From NCBI GenBank assembly GCA_963989385.1, contig OZ022512.1, positions 31,207,899 through 31,271,898 on the forward strand: 64,000 bases of DNA, written 5' to 3'. Below, in pieces: positions 45,054 to 57,616 of the stretch (positions are counted from its first letter, which is position 1; each line of letters starts with the position of its first letter). The DNA comes from Ctena decussata. Lineage: Eukaryota > Mollusca > Bivalvia > Lucinida > Lucinidae. Position numbers and translations under genes: made by a program. The notes below the pieces were generated by a model. The model had not been told where the DNA came from. It did not search any database and saw nothing but the letters and a program-made list of their open reading frames with translations.

Positions 45054-45345
45054 ATGGGTATATTTTTTGATTATATTATCTTTCTTTTAATATTTGTAAG
45101 CAAGTTGGTCACTGGACAGAATTTTCAACTAATGAGATATGTTGGTCAGCGACTTGAAGTAACGTATAATACACTGGAAGCTGTAAGTCCCATACACTGC
45201 AATGCATTATGCAAGAGGGAGTCAAAATGCCACTCGGTGAACTACAACACGGTGACAGGAGAGTGCCAGCCTAGTGAGATTGGTCACGGGGATGTAGTAG
45301 GAAACACAGTGACAGACCCAGACTGGGATGTCTATACTTTGAGAG
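45054..45345 (+). CDS. Signal peptide + PAN/Apple exon of a secreted or membrane protein (exon 1)
   Basis: The ATG opens a hydrophobic signal peptide (residues 1-21, IIFLLIFVSKLVTG, probable cut before QNFQ). A PAN/Apple-type domain follows (about 22-96) with four cysteines at 49, 53, 59 and 71 (HCNALCKRESKCHSVNYN). PAN domains bind protein or carbohydrate and are common in mollusc recognition and adhesion proteins. The exon ends at AGAG|GTATTGG, a good donor in phase 1. Reading past it hits a stop after 12 codons, so splicing is needed. The phase matches the CCP exon 16 kb downstream. A TATA box lies just upstream. The remaining exons are beyond the window, so full architecture and function are unknown. 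Confidence 0.75.
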
Positions 45346-46543
45346 GTATTGGTTCTCTGGAAACTAATGCATTACTGATTTAATTAATTTAGTTTTATTA
45401 AGCACTCAAGGTGACCTTTTGATATCTGCTTTTTATCGGCACCTGCAATGTCCTTTTTTATCACAACAAAATTGAAATTTAGCGTCACTGCAAAAGTCTG
45501 ATGTCCTCCTCGGAGGTTAAGACGTAACGGAAGAAAGAAAAGAAAGAAAGAAGTTTCATACAGAAAGACGCCCCTGTCACAATAAATCTGGTATGCCAAC
45601 GCTTGTACTCGTGCAGCTGGGCAAGTATCTCTGCCATTCTGGATAATTTGTTTGTCCCCGAGGATATTGTTAGCTCAGTCATTAGTGCTAGGAAGAAGCA
45701 CGTTTCCGCGATTATCCTCAGAAATTGTAAACGTTTGTGCAACTTTCTGTAGCATACGTTTGCGCGACTTTAAACTCTGAAAAAAATCTACCTTTGCGCG
45801 GCTTTTACTGAGGTCCGCGGGTTAGTCATAATTTCTTTATGATCATTTCGGAAAGGAAAATCAACAGACAGAAACGTGGGTAAGTTGAAAAACAAAAACA
45901 GCCGAAGAGACTTTAGACAAATCACTTAAGGACAACTATAGGCAGTGAAAAAGACAGACATTAATTCAAATAGAAAATGTCATTATGAGCTTGGGATGAG
46001 CATATGTGAGCTCGGTTGACAATCTCAAGATAGTGTTAAACAAGTTTTAACTTAGTTTGCTTTTAAAGCAAAGAAACAAAACCAGCCTGTTCAAACACAA
46101 CTTCGATATATACGTGGGGTACAGGAGACAAAAATAAAATATAGCTTTCTTTGGTTAACAAAAGGACTTAAGGCCAAAACACCGAAATCAGCTTCGAAAC
46201 ACAGATATATCCTAGGTTTGACTAAAATCGCGCATTTGTATGATGAAAAAGTTGCGCATTTATATACATTTTACCGCGCAGTCGTATCGCAAACGTATGG
46301 TAAGGTAGAGCAAAACGCCCACGTGGGGTCAAATGCCCATACCTTTATATCAACACCCGTGTGGTTCCAGGTATTAAATGTTATTGAAACAAGTGTTTCA
46401 AAATGAAAGACTCCTTACCAGCAGACAGGTCGAAGACGCGCATCTACTTAGTTTTTGTCCCCCGCCTTTTCGAAGAAAAGCGGAGGGATATAGTTTTCGG
46501 CATTCCGTCCTTCCGTCCTTATTTCCGTCCCCCTAAAGTAGTA

Positions 46544-47050
46544 GGTACCTTGTGTGCGCAACTCCTCCTACAGTTTTTTGTCGATTCTTTTGAAACTTTA
46601 CAGCTGTTTTTGTCATGGTCTGAAGATATGCATGTGGTTTGGATATAATCCTGAGATTATTTTTTGTTACTTTTTTCACAAGTTGAACATAGTCATTTTT
46701 AGGCGTTTTACTATCAAAGTGACTAGATAGTGGGTACCTTGTGTGCGCTACTCCTCCAATAGTTTTATGCCGATGCCTTGAAACTTCACAGGTGTTTTGG
46801 TCATGGTCTGAAGATATGCATGTGGTTTGGATATAATCCTCACAATATATTTTGTTACTTTTTCCAGAAGTTGAACTTAGTCAATTTTTAGGCGTTTTTA
46901 TTATCAAAGTGACTAGAAAGTGGGTACCTTGTGTGCGCAACTCCTCCTACAGTTTTACGCCGATTCCTTTGAAACTTCACAGGTAATTTGGTCATGGTCT
47001 GAAGATATGCATGTGGTTTGGATATAATCCTCACAATATTCTTTTATCAC
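46544..47050 (+). repeat. 188-bp tandem repeat, about 2.7 units
   Basis: GGTACCTTGTGTGCGCAACT (or GCTACT) occurs at about 46549, 46735 and 46924. CATGGTCTGAAGATATGCAT and GTGGTTTGGATATAATCCT follow in each unit. The array is preceded by CCCCCGCC...GGCATTCCGTCCTTCCGTCC. Confidence 0.92.
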
Positions 47051-49386
47051 TTTTTTTCGCAAATTGAACATGCATCGTTGGCCTTTGCAAAAACTACATC
47101 TAACTGTAGGTGTCGAACTCGAGGTGACATTGTTTCTTATTGCTGGCTGCTGATCCCGTTAACTCAATATTTTACGACAATTCAATATTTAAGATTTCGC
47201 AGTTTATTCGTATTACTTACTTAAATGACGTCAGTAAAATAGCGTTACGACTCTAAAAACCATAAGGCGCTGACGGCGTTATCTTATGCACAGTTTTTTA
47301 ACCCCATTTCTTACTGTCTTATTATTGCTACGTCATCCTCGTTGGTTTGAAATTATTATTGCGATTGATGCTGTCAAGCAAAACTTTTAACGGAGACGGC
47401 GTCGACGTAAGTTAGCGTTGTGCTCTCCGGTTTTTAATCTCGGTTAGGTGCTTTTCAGACGGTCTTGTGAGCTTCCTGTAAATCGTGCGCGTCGTCGAGA
47501 TTTTAGATTGCCCTTATTCACACAAAGATTGTCTCGCGACCTCACTTATTGAAATTTCAGCATTTTACTGGCCCAAAACTCTGCACCTGTTTGCGATATT
47601 TAGGCAATGTAAGCCAAATAAAGCAGCAGACCAAGTTGAAACTCTTACAATTCATTTTGATATTGTAAGAGAAATTTCATCTGAAAAATGTAAGCATGAA
47701 GCTATTCATGTAAACGGTACTCAGAACACGAGGAGCACGTGCTTATTCCTGACCGATATTGTTGAACGATTTCAAATTCGAAATATGGACATAATCAGGT
47801 ATAAGAGACTGTATATGTTGTAATATTTCGGTGAACGTAGCTCCATTCATTTTTGAGATATTCAAAATTAATGGATGGTAGTTTTCAAATCCCTTCAGTA
47901 TATAATAGTTTGGGCGTCTGAAGCTGGATGATTGATAGGTGTAAAATAGGTAAAATCGAATACAATATTTTATCTAAGAGTTGGAGACAAAACGCTAACC
48001 TTGAGAAAACGTTTTCATAAGTATCAAATACAATGGATTATTCTTTCTGTGAAAAGGAAACAGTATTGTCTTAAAACACTAACAGTAAAGTCTGGAGATC
48101 TGGAGATAAGATAAGAAATATGCATGCGTTTTTTACCCCATCTGAAAAGCCGACTTGTCTCAATGGTGGGGCAAAAAGGCAAACTATAAAATATACAAAT
48201 TATGTAATTATATATTTCCATTCTTTTGAGTTGTTTAGGCTTTTTGCGTGTTATTGCTGCATCGGGCATCTCTTTCCTGATACCCTTGTCAGCCGCTTTT
48301 CTCGAGACACAGGGGTTGAGGTGGCTCGATGTGGGAGGCCTGCGCTCGCGAGTGAATACGTTGGCGCCTCTGACCTGATGTCTGCAGCTAATGTGTCCTG
48401 CGGACTGCAACAGTAATTGTGGCTCGGAGAGGGAATCTTTGTTGCCTGCCGAGACCGTCCCATCATCTCATTTCTTTCCATTTTTAAGATTTAGCAACAC
48501 TGAAGAAGTTAAATACAGAAGCGCGTGTCTGTCTCATTAACTTATGTATGGATACGTTTATAACTCCTATCTTATTTACAGATTGTATTGTTATATTTGT
48601 AGACAACCTTGTTTCCTTTAATAAAAATGTTTATTCGAATAAGATCAGTCAACTTCTTAGATAATAATGAAAAAAGATTTTGTGTAGCAAAAGGGTGATG
48701 CGATGGGGGCGGGGGCATTTGTCCCCATTTACTACAATATGGTATGTATGGTAAGGCCCACATTTAGACCCAAGAAAATTCATTTTGCAGAGATTTTATT
48801 TCGATAACAAAAAGTATACATAGGAAAGTTACGATCTAGAATGTAACGACAAACACAAATTGACCAGTATTTGCAGTATTTGTCTTGACCATATACCCTT
48901 AGCGCATTTTAACCAAAATGACGAAATTTATCGCTTTTGCGGCTTTCAAAATATATGATTTCGGCCTCCAGTACATTTAATGTTTTGTTTACAAGCAAAG
49001 TCTTGAATTGTTATTGTGCCTTGAAAATATTAAAAGTACTTTAGTCCGGCCGCTATGTTTATTTTTATGTATTTATTTATTACCATATTGCAGCGTTTGG
49101 AACAACCCAGTTATCTGAAAATAAAATTGCTAATGTCACCGTTTATAGACAAAATAAACATATTTATCATATGACGTCGCATCTGAGAGTGTAATAAAGC
49201 CATGCATTAAAAAACGATAATCCACTAGTTGATTAAATATGCAAATTACGTCGTAACGTTATCCACTGACGTCCATAAAACGTCGCATTTCTAATGGCGA
49301 AATCGTGACGTTTTAGTGCGAAAGTTGCTAATAAAATGCGATTATAGTGTCATATGATCAATAGAATCTTGCATTCGTGCTCCTGT

Positions 49387-49471
49387 GTTATTGAATTTAT
49401 TAAACTCGTTGGTGAAAACGCAGAGCCTCGCATCTTATCTTTTTCCCCAACTCGTTTAATAAATTCAATAA
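49387..49471. repeat. Perfectly paired ~30-bp hairpin with a ~20-bp loop
   Basis: TTATTGAATTTATTAAACTC at the left is the complement of GAGT-equivalent sequence at the right (CTCGTTTAATAAATTCAATAA). GTTGGTGAAAA faces TTTTCCCCAAC. It may be a small MITE, but no target duplication was identified. Confidence 0.7.
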
Positions 49472-50029
49472 TACATGAGCACTCATGTATGATCCTCTAT
49501 GTTATGGGCAATTATTTTCCTACTTGGGACACAAAGAATAATTTGGTATGTATTTGGTTTTGATCCTTTGGAATATTTTGGTAAGAGTCTTTTGGAAAAG
49601 CCTTGTGCAGTGAAAAGGTAATAAGCAGTGTTATCGCACTCATTTGCATTTCATCAAAAGTCTATTGCCAAGACCTTTCAAAAGCTATGTAACTGGCTTA
49701 TTTTTTTTAAGGAAAATCTATTCTACACATTTATCTTACATCTATCCTTCACATAATTGAAACACCAGAGGCATGTTTGAAACAATGCTATTCTTAGAAG
49801 GCAAAAAAACACAACAATATTTGTTCTGTTTGTACCCATATGCACAGATGATAAGCAATTAAAACAATGCGATTTTAAGAACATTTAAATTGGGGCAAAC
49901 ACGACCCTCGACTCAGTGCTTACCCTGGTTAATGCTGATGTTCGTGCTTTAGTACTGATTTAAGGTTTACCATGTATACCATTTCAGCAACAATCGCAAG
50001 CGAGATATCCCCAAGACCAATGTACTAGT

Positions 50030-50710
50030 CAAGTTTGAAGAAAATCCATCAAAATACTCGAGTTATCAAACGGAAACGAAGTGGTCACGGACAGCCGGCC
50101 ATAAGGACGGACAGACAGACGTACATGTCGGACGGACAGACACACGGACACCCAGCAAGAAAACATAATACCTCGCCACAAGCGTATGGCTGGGTATAAA
50201 AAGCATGCCTCTTTTTTCGTGGCAGTTCCAATTTTGCGATAATTTGATTTCTTTTCAGAATTAATTTGCATTAGCAACGGTAACCATTATTCATATACGC
50301 ATTTTTGGTCCGCATGACATTGTCTTGAAACGAATTGCTTAGAGCTGATTTATAGAAATTACTGGTCGTATTGTCAGTGTTCACTGGTAGATAAGGGACG
50401 CCTTTCAACTAAATGCCAATACAAACTAGAAATGTTTTACAGAAAAAAACTGATGTCTCCAAACCAGCCCATTCCCATCCCCTTTTAGTGTATAAAAAGC
50501 CTGTACAAATAAAATATCTATGTAAGTTTCAAATTTGAGATAATCCATCCACTGGTTCTAAAGATATTCTACACAGAAGACTGTGTCCTTGAAAAAATGG
50601 GTCAAGATCACTAACTACTAAACTTGTCTTAATCCTGTCACAACAATATATTCATGCAAGTCTGATGAATATCCGTCAACTGGTTAAAGATATAACTCAT
50701 TTATAAGAGA
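50030..50710. repeat. Degenerate repeat with three copies of an AAGTTTGAAGAAAATCCATC-like block
   Basis: The blocks lie at about 50031, 50526 and 50656 and continue with TCAAAATACTCGAGTTAT or ACTGGTT(C)(T)AAAGATAT. The first is followed by GACGGACAGACAG-type simple sequence (50107-50155), which makes a spurious repetitive frame on the minus strand. Confidence 0.55.
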
Positions 50711-51067
50711 AAAATAAGCATTTGTTAGTTAGCGTTTGACCTTGAAAAATGAGTTAAAGGGCATTAAAGCATAGTATACTCTTGATATCAAAGGTATAGC
50801 TATGACAGAAAAGTGGAAATCAAGCCAAAGGCTAATATGATATATCAATTATAGTGAAATTTTCACATATCTAAGTCCTCCTGTGCCCACATTCTTATGT
50901 ACGTACGTACATATGATTTTCGCAACAAATGGTTTATGCGTTTCACAGCATGGTTTTGTTTGAGAATGTTTTCAGTTATAGCCAAAGGCAGATGGTTCAA
51001 GCTTGGCATTAGTATTTCCTAAACCGAAGCCTTTCCTGGATATTAGGACATTACCACAGGGCGGGGT

Positions 51068-51090
51068 TTACGTACGAACGAACGAACGAA
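51068..51090 (+). repeat. Short (CGAA)n simple repeat
   Basis: TACGTACGAACGAACGAACG lies just upstream of an ATACACTTTATT-type stretch. Confidence 0.8.
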
Positions 51091-51220
51091 CATACACTTT
51101 ATTACTCTCAGATCTGTACAGACATATGAGGAAATAAATACATTACATTTACTCGGACATGATAGTTACTAAACATCTTGTAATATTAACAACATATATG
51201 GTGGATCTTGCTAAAGTTTA

Positions 51221-51317
51221 CCCTGCGGGAACGCAGATTCGAATCAACATTGACTCAACCTTGAGTCAATTCCAAGACGTTGAATCAAGGCTGACTCAAC
51301 GCCGCGTGCCCACCGGG
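51221..51317. mobile_element. Foldback MITE, CCCAGCAGGCAC family, diverged copy flanked by TA
   Basis: CCCTGCGGGAACGC faces GCGTGCCCACCGGG, and the inside repeats TTGACTCAA and TTGAATCAA words. TA lies directly outside both ends (51219-51220 and 51318-51319). Its size and plan match the copies at 13874, 52424 and 57617. Confidence 0.75.
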
Positions 51318-52423
51318 TATTTACTATATATTTCTACCCTGCCGCACGTTTTAACAACAGACAAATCGAAAAATAATGATGGGGGGGGGGGTGAAGTAAA
51401 TTATTAAGCATCTTCTACATATGTTTGCCGTTAGTGGATTAAATCATCAGCTTCTAATTTGCGACCATCAAAGGGATGCATCTCCGCGCTGTCAGTCGGC
51501 TGGCGGTCCAGTCTTCGCGGCCTTCAAAATTCGGGCGAACTCTAGGAGTGTGTCAACTCCAAGAATCCGCAATGGCACGGGCGAACGGGAAAGGACGCAT
51601 CCAGACAACTGACCCCCGGGGAGACACCTCCCCTCCTGAAGAAGTTCACTACACTGAAACAGTCTGATATTTGTGCATATTTACCATCGTATATATAAGA
51701 AATTCCAAATTAAACCTGAGAATCCAATTAAAATGTGCAACTATACATTATAACAATTTATTGTATGGAATTATCTGAGCTGCGTTGCGCTAAAATGTGG
51801 CTACACATGTCAATAAATGGACTTGTGTTAAGTTGGGCCTTCAGGCACCTGGATCCATACACGGTGTGTGCGAACAGTAAAGGCCTCGGGACGGTTCCAA
51901 TGTACAGGCCGGTCCGAGGCCCTGCTGATCGCGTTTACATTAGTCTTCCTCTTCGCACATCGTAACTGAATGTTCGACCTTATTAACAGAATGAACCCCG
52001 ATCAGATGCCACATTTGCGGCATCGGATATGAGTCCGTACTGCTGGCCTATGTCGTCTTAATGGGGCTCCACGCATCAATGGATTAAGATGTACAAATAG
52101 AGTTGTATGATCTTTCTCTAAACTATAACCCTTTACAGCAAATATAAACAATGTGTAAATAAATACCTGACATAAATAAATCTTACTCACTTTCGAGATT
52201 CACGTGCAATAGGTTACTGGGCCACGCGGTCTAGACGTTACTAGTTGTTGGTTGGAATTAGAAATTTGGATTAAACAGATTCCGATTAAGGTAGGACATA
52301 TATACTTGATTACTTTAGCAGTAAAGTCTTAATTTTCGACGCTTGTTCGTCCGTTGATGAAGCTAGCGATAGAAGCCAAAATGCTTTGTAGCTCAAAGCG
52401 CTTTAGAAGTCGAGAAGCAAAGT

Positions 52424-52530
52424 CCCAGCAGGCACATAACGTCCAAATGACGTCGTACTGGCATCGATGCGACGTCAGTACGTGGCATCGACGTCAGGAC
52501 GACGCCACCTAAACATCATGTGTCTGCTGG
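52424..52530. mobile_element. Foldback MITE, CCCAGCAGGCAC family, copy 2
   Basis: CCCAGCAGGCACATAACGTC faces ATCATGTGTCTGCTGG. The interior GACGTCGTACTGGCATCGAT and ATCGACGTCAGGACGACG are inverted copies. Confidence 0.85.
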
Positions 52531-53438
52531 AGTGTCAACCTTTATATTTGCACATTGTTTAAGTTATATAAGGTTACTACATGTACTACAGATAACAGGT
52601 CTACACGGCACTCTTACAATAAATTTATGGTAAATGCATACACTTGCGGGGAAAGCAACCTTGTCTTATCCATTGTTCTTCTCTTTCAATGATGACCAAC
52701 TCTCAGAGGGAGAGATATGCTCCATTGGGAACACATTCCTTCCTGCAAGAGTAGGCCTCATTTTGGAAGGGCACCGTTCTTTGGGGAAATAAACAGGAAA
52801 TCACATTAGTTGTTCCCCTTTGTAAAGATGGCAGAATAATATGAAGGTGTATCCATACACCTTAACCGCTTGCTACATTATGTTTAGCTGTAAAAATGGC
52901 CAGTTTTTGAATAAGGAAACAGTATCAATTTCAGTAGAAACTGGTACTTTCGCCTGCTTTTAACGTTAATTAATTCACTACCCTGTACATACGTAAACAT
53001 AATTACATGTTACATGGAACTTCATATTTCTAGATTCAAATATATTTACACGAACAAAGTCTGTATGTACACTCAAATCATCCAAATAATTAACTCATTG
53101 ACATTATTACTAAGAATTGCTTATATATTATACACATCATATACTAAGGCATAGCGACACATCGACTAATAGTATAAGTGTGAGGCTCGTTCTGAAAGCA
53201 AACGAACATATAAATATGTAACTTTCGGAGGAGCAGGCCTCATAGGAGGAAAATCAAACTTCATTAAAAAAAAAAAAAACATACTGTGTATCTCTAGCTA
53301 TGAAAGCACTACTCGCATCTCGGCATGCTGTCGTGGAGTATTTCGGTGGTCTGGAGACAGGGAGTAATGTGGCGGACCAATGTCCAAACAGGCATGTCCC
53401 CGCCTCCAGCTACCCATCTTTGGTCTGTATTGAAGCGC

Positions 53439-53483
53439 TGCCGGTGACGGAGCACAGGACGTCCCCGTCACCGGCAGCACTTC
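53439..53483. repeat. GC-rich hairpin GCTGCCGGTGACGG/CCGTCACCGGCAGC
   Basis: The two 14-base arms are perfect complements around AGCACAGGACGTCC. The surrounding 53290-53500 stretch is richer in GC than its neighbours. No gene is recognised and the role is unknown. Confidence 0.7.
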
Positions 53484-54028
53484 ACATGAGATGCAAGTAG
53501 TGCGTATCCGATATGATTTTTTTTTTTAAGTCCTATCCCTTTTATAGAATTCATAGGCATATCCCTTTTGAGTTTCACCCTTGTCGAAACTAAACACAAG
53601 GGCGAGATAAAGGGATAATTACAAAATTTATGCGCGGTTCGCTTCGGAACATAGTACCGCGCCCGGATATGGTGAAGCTATGACATAAATGAGAGGACGC
53701 TCTTGGACGCGACAGTATATTATCAAACCCCTGATTGATACAAGATTCAGATTAACTATTTTAACTGGTTATTAATTGTTGGCTTATCAGTACATATACA
53801 TGTTTTGGTACAAGTGGTAGAGTAGATGGATGGGCGCCTTGCGAATTTATGTTCTTTTCAACAGTATTACAATCATTTCAGGGCAGTGGAGGGTATCAAT
53901 AAAAGGCTCAATGCAAATGGGACCCTGTTCAAGTTTGGAAAGATTTCCGCCTTCAGCCGGAATCGAACTTTTGCTGTATTTTTGTGGCAATATGAAGGGG
54001 ATATATTTCCATATACACATTCGCTACC

Positions 54029-54380
54029 TTGTTTAGAATATAGATATATAACATTATTTGGATGCACGTCGGATAATCAAGGCATAAATTTGCTTAAATT
54101 AGTATCGATTTTTTTTCGCGTTTAAGGAGCTCCCAGAATTTAAGCATATTTAGGCGGGTAGGATAGTAGTGTTTTATATATGTTTTCCTTTCTGATTCCC
54201 TTGTTTAGAATAATAACGTAATTAACTAATTATATTATTTGAATGCACGTAGGATAATATTTATAAATTTGCTTAAGTTGATTAATGTCGATTTATTTTC
54301 GCTTTTAAAGAGTTCACCGAATTTGAACATATTGGGCGGGTAAAATAGTAGGGTTTTATAAATGTTTTCCTTTCTGAATC
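54029..54380 (-). repeat. Tandem duplication of the LINE 3' end (about 175-bp units)
   Basis: Units 54029-54200 and 54201-54380 share TTGTTTAGAATA, GATTATTTG-type sequence with GCACGT(C/A)GGATAAT, AATTTGCTTAA, GGCGGGTA and TGTTTTCCTTTCTGA. The upstream unit contains the last codons of ORF2; the other is a diverged copy lying outside the ORF. Confidence 0.85.
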
Positions 54381-56998
54381 AAAATAAGGGCATTTACATA
54401 TGTAGTGGAATTCATCTCCGACGTCGTTGAGAGGGCATAATAAACATTTTCGATCTGCGATATCAGTACCGTCCCATCTGCCAGTTTCTATCGGTAATTT
54501 GTCATTTCCTGTTCTGAATTTGAAAAGAGAGATATATTGTTTGAAAGGCAAAGATATAAAATATTTTTCTAAAGCTAAATTCTGTTTAAAACAAAAATAT
54601 ATCATTGCTTTCGAGGACTGTGTATCTTTAGTAAGCCAGCTTTGTATGAATTGGTCGGTAAGTATTTTTTTTGTTATATAACTTAAAGACTTTATATGGA
54701 CATTTTGTTGTACCATCCATAAATCCGGTCGACCCAGCTGAATTAAGATACGCTCAATATGGCTGAGCCATTTAGACGAAGTGTTCGAGGAGGGCATTAA
54801 GCACTGGTATATCAAAAAGGAAAGTTTTGTATATTTACTATGAATCAGTCTATTCCAGTAGCCGATCATTCTAGATTTAACTGTTATTTCTAGAGGAAAC
54901 CTTCCCAATTCGCCATAGATCATATATAAAGGGGTACTTTTTTTGGCATGAGTAATTTTTCGGAGAAATTCGTTGTGGACTTTTTCAATCAGGTCTAAGT
55001 TTTCGTGTCCCCATATTTCACATGCATAAGTTAATATTGGTAAAACTGTGTGGTCGAATAGTTTTAGCTGTAGATCTATAGGGATGTCTAGATTATTTAT
55101 TCTTGTAAATAAAAGAATCATCGCTTTCTTTGCCTGTTGTACAATGTGCTTTCTTGCATTAAGAAAACTTCCAGACTGTGAAAAAAATATGCCTAAATAT
55201 TTATATTTATCAACAATTTCAATTGTTTCGCCATCAATTTTAAAATTAAAATTTAATCTTTTCCTTGCCCCAAAAATCAATAGTTTAGTTTTATCTTTAT
55301 TGATGGTTAATTTCCACTCTTGGCAATATGACGCGAAAGCATTAAGGCATTGTTGCATATCAGTCGGGCTTTCAGCCATTAGAACGGTGTCATCGGCGTA
55401 TAAGAGAGTAAACAAATTCATGTAGATCATGATATCATTATCATTTAAGTCGATAGTTATTCCAGACAGACCCTTGTGTATTAGGACAGATTCAAGATCA
55501 TTCAAGAATATTGCAAACAAGAGGGGCGATAAGTTTTCACCCTGCCTGACACCACACTCACATGCAAAGAATGACGAAGTTTCGCCATTTATAGAGACAC
55601 TAGATTTAATACCCTCGTACATATTATGCACAACACGGAAAAACTTGCCATTTATATGACTGTTCAACAATTTTCCCCATAAACCAATACGCCATACGGA
55701 ATCGAATGCTTTGGAAAAATCGATGAAGGCACAGTAGAGTTTTTTCTTTTGAGATCTAAACATTTCTATTAGTGCAGTAAATATATGATCAGTAGTGGAA
55801 TGGCCATTTCGAAACCCGGCCTGATTTTCATTGAGCTCATCATATGTGTCAAGAAATCGCTTTAATCTATTGTTAAGGATGGCAGTAAATAGTTTTCCTA
55901 AGCAACTCAATACTGTTATGGGACGATAATTTTCGGGATTTAACTGATCTCCCTTATTTTTATAAATTGTTCTTATTTTCCCTTGTAGCCAAACTTCTGG
56001 TAAAATTCCTGTTTCAAAAATGAAATTGAAGAGTTTTACATAAAGTGGCATCAGAACTTCTTCGGTAGATTTAATGTATTCATTTAAGATCTCGTCATAA
56101 CCAGGTGCTTTCCCCAATTTCAGCCCGCGAATAGCAAAACTTATTTCACTTGCCAAAATTTTTGAGTTCAAAATTTCTTCGGAGTTGTTTAAGTCAAAGG
56201 TAGAGTCACTAAAGTCAAAAGATTCTGAATTGTCGGATGCATTAATGTCTTTGAAATACTCATAAAATTCCTGTAAATGGGGCATAGAAATATTTGTTTT
56301 ATTTTTCAAACTATTTATATACCGCCAATAGTCTTTTGGCTTGGTCGAATGCATTTGTCGTAATTTGTTTTCATTAATGTTCCTTTGCTTGTTTAAATAG
56401 AAATTCATGGTACGTTTATAAGTTCTACTAGCGTTTATCAAATTGGAGTTATTTTGACGGTTTCTAAATCTTTTATATTTTTTTCTCGCATAGTGATAGT
56501 TTCGGCGCGCATCTCGACAGCGTTTACCGAACCAGGGTTTATCATTGCTTGAATGGGATCTGCGTGGATTTGTGGGAAAACAAGGCTTAGCTGCATCAGT
56601 GAGAATAGAAGCTATTTTATTTGCTACCTCGTTTATCGCAACTTTCGAGGGCTTTAATTTAGAACACAAATCCTCCACGGTCTCAATCGGGATACTTTTT
56701 ATAAAGTCAGACCCGTGGCGTTGGTCCCATTTTTTATATGAAGCATAGTTTTTATCGCTTGTTTCTGTTTCTTCATGAAAACATGTACTAACTGACCAAG
56801 AAAGTAAAGCATGGCCGTCACTTAGTAATGAATCAGTTTCAATTACTTCAAAATCCAAGAGTAATTTGATTGTATGAATTGAACAAATCGTATAATCTAT
56901 GAGAGATTGATCACGAAAGGTGCATTTTCCCACGCTTCTGTCCTTACCAAACCGTCCATTAAGTATAAATAGATTGTTGTTAATACAGATATCAATTA
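54282..56998 (-). CDS. LINE ORF2, reverse transcriptase and C-terminal part
   Basis: The enzyme copies LINE RNA into DNA at the target site. Native sequence starts at 56998, directly after the inserted cassette, with a segment matching the end of the endonuclease domain (IDICINNNLFILNGRFG, then LIDYTI). RT motifs follow in order: NYRPITVLSCLGKLF, AGFRNGHSTTDH, CAFIDFSKAFDSV, GVRQGENLSPLLF and the catalytic LLYADDTVL. A thumb segment (KYKYLGIFFS) comes next. Near the end KCLLCPLNDVGDEFHYICKC forms a CX2C...HX3CXC-type cluster seen in some LINE C-termini. No stop interrupts it over some 900 codons. The apparent N-terminus encoded inside the cassette (57092 to 56999) is not native. Confidence 0.9.
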
Positions 56999-57157
56999 CT
57001 GTCGCCCAAAGATAATTTGTTTCCCGCGCAAATAGTCTAGCATGTCCATTTAAGGATAACAGGTAAAACAGGTAGTGAGTAGCCTCGGGCAATTATCCTC
57101 AGCTTTTGCAATACTTCCATGAGTATATTTCTTAATATTTCAACATTCAAACAGTTG

Positions 57158-57252
57158 GTACGTGGTCGAGTGGGTTAATGGCAGCAGTAGCGAATTCTTC
57201 TGACAATAAGCAGTTTAGTGCGAGTTCGAAACTCACGCAGTGACATTTTTTT
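57158..57252 (+). ncRNA. tRNA-Ser-like Pol III unit in the cassette
   Basis: GTGGTCGAGTGGGTTAATGG fits a class II A box and GAGTTCGAAACTC fits the B box about 50 bases later. A run of T (57244-57252) directly follows and could end Pol III transcription. Acceptor-stem pairing is poor, so it is a relic or SINE head. Confidence 0.5.
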
Positions 57253-57405
57253 TTCAAAGACTTTTTCTCAAGAGTTCTTACTTCCTTCGTATAAAATATT
57301 GATATGCTGTTATTTTCATTCATGTTCATTTTTTTTTCTTTTTGCTTTTTTTTCTTATTTTGTATTATCATTTTTTTTCTTTATCAGTTTTATTTTCTAT
57401 CGTTA
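57245..57405 (+). repeat. T-rich, low-complexity tract
   Basis: Runs of T with scattered C and few purines fill this part of the cassette. Nothing else is recognised. Confidence 0.7.
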
Positions 57406-57422
57406 CTAACTTGAATAGATAT

Positions 57423-57515
57423 AACGCGGTGGTATAATGGCCGGTAAATATTCTATTCCGCGGGTGTCACTGGTTCGATCTCAAGATTCAATCAGACATG
57501 CCGTCACCGCATTAA
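57423..57515 (+). ncRNA. tRNA-like Pol III unit bounded by a 10-bp inverted pair
   Basis: GGTGGTATAATGGCC resembles the A box of Glu/Gln-type tRNAs and GGTTCGATCTC fits the B box. TAACGCGGTG at the left pairs with CACCGCATTA at the right at nine of ten positions. The span of 93 bases is too long for a simple tRNA. Confidence 0.45.
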
Positions 57516-57616
57516 GAGACAATAAAATTATTTTTCCAACTAGACAGCGTAAGCCTACTGGAATTTCGAAAGCGTCGGATTAAAATCTCAACATCAGTTG
57601 CGAAAAAATAAGATTA

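Noticed and set aside
47485..47823. A 112-codon frame with acceptor-like sites at 47560 and 47603 and a donor-like CAG|GTATAA at 47798
   Set aside because: It looks protein-like, but the donor is in phase 2, while the flanking PAN and CCP exons need phase 1. No domain was recognised.
50029..50277. Minus-strand frame rich in CLSVRPSVR-type residues
   Set aside because: This is the translation of a GACGGACAGACAG simple repeat, a common artefact.
51421..51667. GC-rich stretch with two overlapping frames, considered as a host exon
   Set aside because: No domain or convincing splice borders were found, and the two frames compete. I left it unannotated.
57003..57092. The ATG at 57092 as the start of a complete LINE ORF2
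   Set aside because: The first ~31 codons lie inside the TA-flanked cassette, so this start is a chance in-frame fusion.
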